Part shown: one piece after another, positions 5,528 to 7,923 of the stretch
Layout: every line of letters begins with the position of its first letter
Position numbering within the stretch: the stretch's first letter is position 1
From: Actinomycetota bacterium
GTDB lineage: Bacteria > Actinomycetota > Thermoleophilia > Solirubrobacterales > Solirubrobacteraceae
NCBI GenBank assembly: GCA_005888335.1
Contig: VAWY01000207.1
Span: 1 to 7,923, forward strand
Direction of reading: 5' to 3'
DNA length: 7,923 nt
The notes under the pieces: generated by a model
What the model saw: the letters and a program-made list of their open reading frames with translations, nothing else
The model's database searches: none
What the model was told of the DNA's origin: nothing
Made by a program: the position numbers and the translations under genes

Positions 5528-6100
5528 ATGACCCAACCACGGTCGTGGCGCGAGATGTACGAGCGCATCGCGGAGCAGATCAAGCGCGAGACGGGCAGCG
5601 ACGTCGGCGCGTGGAACGCTCGAATCAAGGAGCGCGGACCGAGCAGCGCCGCGGACCTGAAGGCCTGGCTGAACGAGCAGGGCGTCGACGGCTACCCAGC
5701 GATGCTCCTCGGGTTCGAGACATTCGGCTACCCGGACTACCTCCAGGCCAGCGCGGACGAGCTGATCGAAGGGCAGTACAGCGACAGGCCCGCGATCCGG
5801 CCGATCTACGACCGACTGATCGAGCACCTGCCCGACGTCGGCGTGGTCGAGGTCCAGGCGCGCAAGACGTACGTCGCGCTCATCGGGCCGAAGCGGACGT
5901 TCGCCTCGATCCAGCCCACGACGAAGACGCGCGTCGACATCGGCCTCCGCTTCGATGACGCAAGCCTCGCGAAGGGCCTCGAGCCCGCGAAGTCGATCGG
6001 CCAGTCATCGATGACCCACAAGCTCGCGCTTTCGTCGGCCGACGAGGTGAGCGCCGAGTCGATCGGCTGGCTGCGCCGCGCCTACGAGGCGAACCTCTAG
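5528..6100 (+). CDS. DUF5655 domain protein with DUF4287-like N-terminus
   Basis: The protein has 190 residues and no membrane segment or signal. The N-terminal part (about 6-75) holds TGSDVGAWNARIKERGP, LKAWLNEQGVDGYPAMLL and FGYPDYLQASADELIEGQY, which resembles DUF4287. The C-terminal part (about 85-190) holds VEVQARKTYVALIGPKRTFA, QPTTKTRVDIGLRF and DEVSAESIGWLRRAYEAN, the hallmark of DUF5655. The C-terminal domain is predicted to bind nucleic acid or another ligand in some descriptions, but no function is established to my knowledge. The ATG at 5528 has no clear Shine-Dalgarno site, and an overlapping out-of-frame ATG is at 5520. The gene ends tail-to-tail with the minus-strand zinc-finger membrane gene, overlapping it by 4 nt at a CTAG. 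Confidence 0.85.
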   Translation: MTQPRSWREMYERIAEQIKRETGSDVGAWNARIKERGPSSAADLKAWLNEQGVDGYPAMLLGFETFGYPDYLQASADELIEGQYSDRPAIRPIYDRLIEHLPDVGVVEVQARKTYVALIGPKRTFASIQPTTKTRVDIGLRFDDASLAKGLEPAKSIGQSSMTHKLALSSADEVSAESIGWLRRAYEANL

Positions 6101-6924
6101 CGGGCCTCCGCCTTCGCGGCCGCCGTTGTGGCGACCCCGACGCTCGCCGCCTTCGCTCGTAGCAGCTTCTCGACCTGCCAGAGCACGACGAGCATCAGCG
6201 CGAGGGCGACCGCCTGGAAGACGAAGACGACGATCGCCCCGATCGACGTGACCCGAAGGAGCTCGGCGCCCGTGCCCAGGAACCGGGTGAACCGCGCCGC
6301 GTAGACCAGCAGCGCGGCCGGGACGACGATCAGGAGCCACGCGAGCCCGATCAGGGCCGTGGCATAGAGATGGCCACCGAGCTTCTGGATGACCTCGGCG
6401 ATTCGCGCCGGGATCGAATAAAGGTTGAAGCCAGGGATCAGCGGCTCGACGAAGGCCCACGTCGGGCTCACCTGCGCGAAGCCCAGGCCAAGGGCCGGCA
6501 GGTTTTCGACCGCCCGCCGGATCCACGCCGCGTAGGCCAGCAGCGCGAGCACCCCGATGACCGGCGCCGGGATGAGGAAGAGCAGGCGCTGCGCGAGCAG
6601 GGCGTCGGCGGCTTCACGACTGTCGGACGCGCGCAGGTCGGCGATCGTGTAGGTCGTCCAGAGGGCGAGCAACCCGGCGAGGATGAAGGCCACTGCGCCG
6701 ACGGTGACGAGGCGGTACGTGCCCACCCGCTCCGTGTGCGCTTCCCGCGGCTGCTGGTGGACCGACAGCTCGTCCGGCTTCGCCGCGGCGATCTCGATCG
6801 GGGTGTGACAGCGGTAGCAGCGGTTCGACTTGAGCGGGTTGATCGAACGGCAGACGTTGCAGATCCAGATGTCGGCGGCGGACTTCACGGCCAGATGATC
6901 GAAGACACGGCCCGCCGCGGTCAA
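6097..6924 (-). CDS. RanBP2-like zinc finger plus DUF4328 membrane protein
   Basis: The protein is 275 residues from a TTG at 6924. A GTG at 6888 (residue 13) is an equally good start, just before the zinc finger, and neither has a well-spaced ribosome binding site. Residues 20-39 read W-x-C-x2-C-x3-N-x6-C-x2-C (C22, C25, N29, C36, C39), an exact fit to the RanBP2-type zinc-finger pattern. A polar linker follows, then membrane helices near 70-92, 111-134, 187-210 and 224-248. The loop WIRRAVENLPALG, VSPTWAFVEPLIPGFNLYSIP matches DUF4328 of actinobacterial and related membrane proteins. The function is unknown; the finger is probably cytosolic and may bind a protein or RNA. It starts 15 nt after the stop of the F420-dependent reductase gene, so the two likely form an operon. 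Confidence 0.82.
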   Translation of the reverse strand: MTAAGRVFDHLAVKSAADIWICNVCRSINPLKSNRCYRCHTPIEIAAAKPDELSVHQQPREAHTERVGTYRLVTVGAVAFILAGLLALWTTYTIADLRASDSREAADALLAQRLLFLIPAPVIGVLALLAYAAWIRRAVENLPALGLGFAQVSPTWAFVEPLIPGFNLYSIPARIAEVIQKLGGHLYATALIGLAWLLIVVPAALLVYAARFTRFLGTGAELLRVTSIGAIVVFVFQAVALALMLVVLWQVEKLLRAKAASVGVATTAAAKAEAR

Positions 6925-6939
6925 TCACCTGGACGGGAG

Positions 6940-7440
6940 TTAGTCCGCGTCGCTCCTGTCAGCCTCGCCCGGCGCCGGCGACAGCTCGAACACCGGCCGC
7001 GTCGCGGCGGCGCGCTCCGGATCGTTCAGGACCTCCGGCCCCACGAACCCGAACAGCAGTCTGGCGAACGCCCTGCCGATCCACGGGAAGCGTGCGATGT
7101 AGCCGGGCAGCGTCTTGCCGAAGAACGCCTTCGCGCCGTCGTGGTCGAGCTCCGTCGCGCGGACGTGCTCGATCCCGCCGTGGATCCGGACGTCGGCCTC
7201 GCCGGCGGCGCGCAGGTTCTTCACCCAGTTGACTTCGCCATAGGCCCCGATCACGTAGCGCCGCCCGTCGATCTCGGCGACCGCGACGGGCGCGGTGCGA
7301 GGCTCGCCGCTCGTGCGGCCGCGGACGGTCATGAGGACGTTCGGGCCCATCGGCAGGCCAGCGCGCAGCAGCGCCCGGGTGATGGGGTTGGAGTAGCGGA
7401 TGAGGGCTGGGACCCTCGTCAGGGATCGGGTCGGGGTCAT
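6940..7440 (-). CDS. Deazaflavin (F420)-dependent nitroreductase-family protein
   Basis: The protein has 166 residues. It matches the Ddn-like F420H2-dependent reductase family: ITRALLRAGLPMGPNVLMTVRGRTSGEPRTAPV (about 19-51) forms the cofactor-binding barrel start, followed by RRYVIGAYGEVNWVKNLRAAGEADV (about 60-84) and a C-terminal segment FPWIGRAFARLLFGF. Such proteins use reduced coenzyme F420 to reduce quinones, nitro compounds or other substrates; the substrate here is unknown. The ATG at 7440 has a GGAG 9 nt upstream. The reading frame stays open upstream to 7911, but that part is antisense to the sigma factor and is not coding. Gene context (divergent ECF41-like sigma factor with a matching promoter) suggests it is a target of that sigma factor. 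The downstream neighbour is the zinc-finger membrane gene. Confidence 0.88.
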   Translation of the reverse strand: MTPTRSLTRVPALIRYSNPITRALLRAGLPMGPNVLMTVRGRTSGEPRTAPVAVAEIDGRRYVIGAYGEVNWVKNLRAAGEADVRIHGGIEHVRATELDHDGAKAFFGKTLPGYIARFPWIGRAFARLLFGFVGPEVLNDPERAAATRPVFELSPAPGEADRSDAD

Positions 7441-7454
7441 CGGTCGAGCTCCAT

Positions 7455-7482
7455 GGTCACGTTTGATGTGGTTGCCTTCGTC
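7455..7482 (+). promoter_or_regulatory. ECF41-like promoter for the sigma factor gene
   Basis: GGTCACG (7455-7461), a 17-nt spacer and CGTC (7479-7482) resemble the ECF41 promoter consensus as I recall it, TGTCACA-N16-CGTC. Transcription would start near 7489, about 30 nt before the ATG at 7519. This implies autoregulation of the sigma factor. Confidence 0.55.
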
Positions 7483-7490
7483 ACTGGCTT

Positions 7491-7517
7491 GACGGACCCT
7501 GACCGGAGAACGTGACC
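7491..7517 (-). promoter_or_regulatory. ECF41-like promoter for the F420-dependent reductase gene
   Basis: On the complement, GGTCACG (7517-7511), a spacer of exactly 16 nt and CGTC (7494-7491) give the same elements as the plus-strand promoter. Transcription would start near 7484, about 44 nt before the ATG at 7440. The first 9 bases of the two sites (GGTCACGTT) are identical and form an inverted repeat 7455-7463 / 7509-7517. Confidence 0.6.
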
Positions 7518-7518
7518 G

Positions 7519-7923
7519 ATGCCTGATCCCGACTGGCTGGCCGAGCGCTTCGAGACGCACCGCACCCATCTGCGCGCCGTCGCCTACCGGATGCTCGGCT
7601 CGATGAGCGAGGCCGACGATGCGGTGCAGGACGCCTGGCTTCGACTCGCCCGCGCCGATACGACCGCGGTCGACAACCTCGGCGGCTGGCTGACGACCGT
7701 CGTGGCGCGGCTGTGTCTCGACCGGCTCCGGGCACGGACGGCTCGACGCGAGGAGCCGATGGGCGTCCACCTGCCCGAGCCGATCGTGTCGAGCCCGGAC
7801 GCGGCGCCCGATCCGGAGCAGCAGGCGATCCTCGCCGACTCCGTCGGGCTGGCCATGCTCATCGTGCTCGAGACGCTCACGCCCGCCGAGCGGCTGGCGT
7901 TCGTGCTCCACGACACGTTCGGC
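7519..7923 (+). CDS. ECF41-like RNA polymerase sigma factor, 3' end outside window
   Basis: The first 135 codons are present and no stop is reached. Region 2 covers about residues 8-75: RFETHRTHLRAVAYRMLGSMSEADDAVQDAWLRLAR, then NLGGWLTTVVARLCLDRLRART. A Pro-rich linker follows (HLPEPIVSSP). Region 4 begins near residue 105 with LADSVGLAMLIVLETLTPAERLAFVLHD. The residues 'LTTVVARLCLDRLR' and 'LTPAERLAFVLHDTF' are typical of the SigJ/ECF41 group, which carries a fused C-terminal SnoaL-like regulatory domain instead of a separate anti-sigma factor; that part lies outside the window. The ATG at 7519 is preceded by GGAGAA at 7505-7510. It is divergent from an oxidoreductase gene, as expected for ECF41 loci, and both genes carry matching promoter elements. 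Confidence 0.9.
   Translation, partial: MPDPDWLAERFETHRTHLRAVAYRMLGSMSEADDAVQDAWLRLARADTTAVDNLGGWLTTVVARLCLDRLRARTARREEPMGVHLPEPIVSSPDAAPDPEQQAILADSVGLAMLIVLETLTPAERLAFVLHDTFG

Noticed and set aside
6370..7515. Long plus-strand open frame opposite the zinc-finger and reductase genes
   Set aside because: It is antisense to two genes with clear family motifs and has an Arg/Glu/Asp-rich low-information composition.
7441..7911. N-terminal extension of the F420-dependent reductase frame to 7911
   Set aside because: The extension is antisense to the sigma factor; the reductase motifs begin right after the ATG at 7440, which has its own ribosome binding site.

Overview
High-GC bacterial DNA, densely packed with short intergenic gaps and many GTG/TTG start options. 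An F420-dependent reductase, an ECF41-type sigma factor, a paired set of HtrA-like proteases without signal peptides, and a DUF5655 protein together suggest a soil Chloroflexota or deep-branching Actinomycetota genome. That placement is inference from gene content; there is no rRNA or marker gene here. No tRNA, CRISPR array, transposase or phage gene was seen.

Left part (1-2497): a divergent pair of small membrane proteins (1-330 minus, cut by the window edge; 366-830 plus) is followed by a SLATT-type two-helix membrane protein (918-1607) with a 3 x 36-bp coding repeat. Next comes a class III nucleotide cyclase (1676-2497) that keeps both metal-binding Asp residues but has lost the usual base-selecting residues. 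A SLATT protein next to an unusual cyclase resembles the sensor/effector logic of nucleotide-signalling defence systems (CBASS, Pycsar). This is the best candidate here for an undescribed system, but the link rests on adjacency and domain identity only.

Middle part (2519-5014): an HxlR-family repressor (minus) is divergent from two tandem trypsin-like HtrA/PDZ proteases 4 nt apart. A 31-bp imperfect inverted repeat in the divergent gap is a strong operator candidate and overlaps a possible promoter of the protease pair.

Repeat-rich gap (5015-5527): about 510 bp without a convincing gene. It holds four perfect 11-bp tandem repeats starting at the protease stop codon, a 301-bp stretch bounded by 13-bp perfect inverted repeats (27-bp imperfect), and three 18-bp degenerate repeats.

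Right part (5528-7923): a DUF5655 protein (plus) ends tail-to-tail, overlapping by 4 nt, with a minus-strand RanBP2-like zinc-finger/DUF4328 membrane protein. Upstream of the latter in the same direction is a deazaflavin (F420)-dependent nitroreductase-family protein. Divergent from it is an ECF41-like sigma factor cut by the window end. The 78-bp gap between reductase and sigma factor carries two face-to-face promoter-like elements, GGTCACG-N16/17-CGTC, one for each gene. This is a compact autoregulated sigma/oxidoreductase module.
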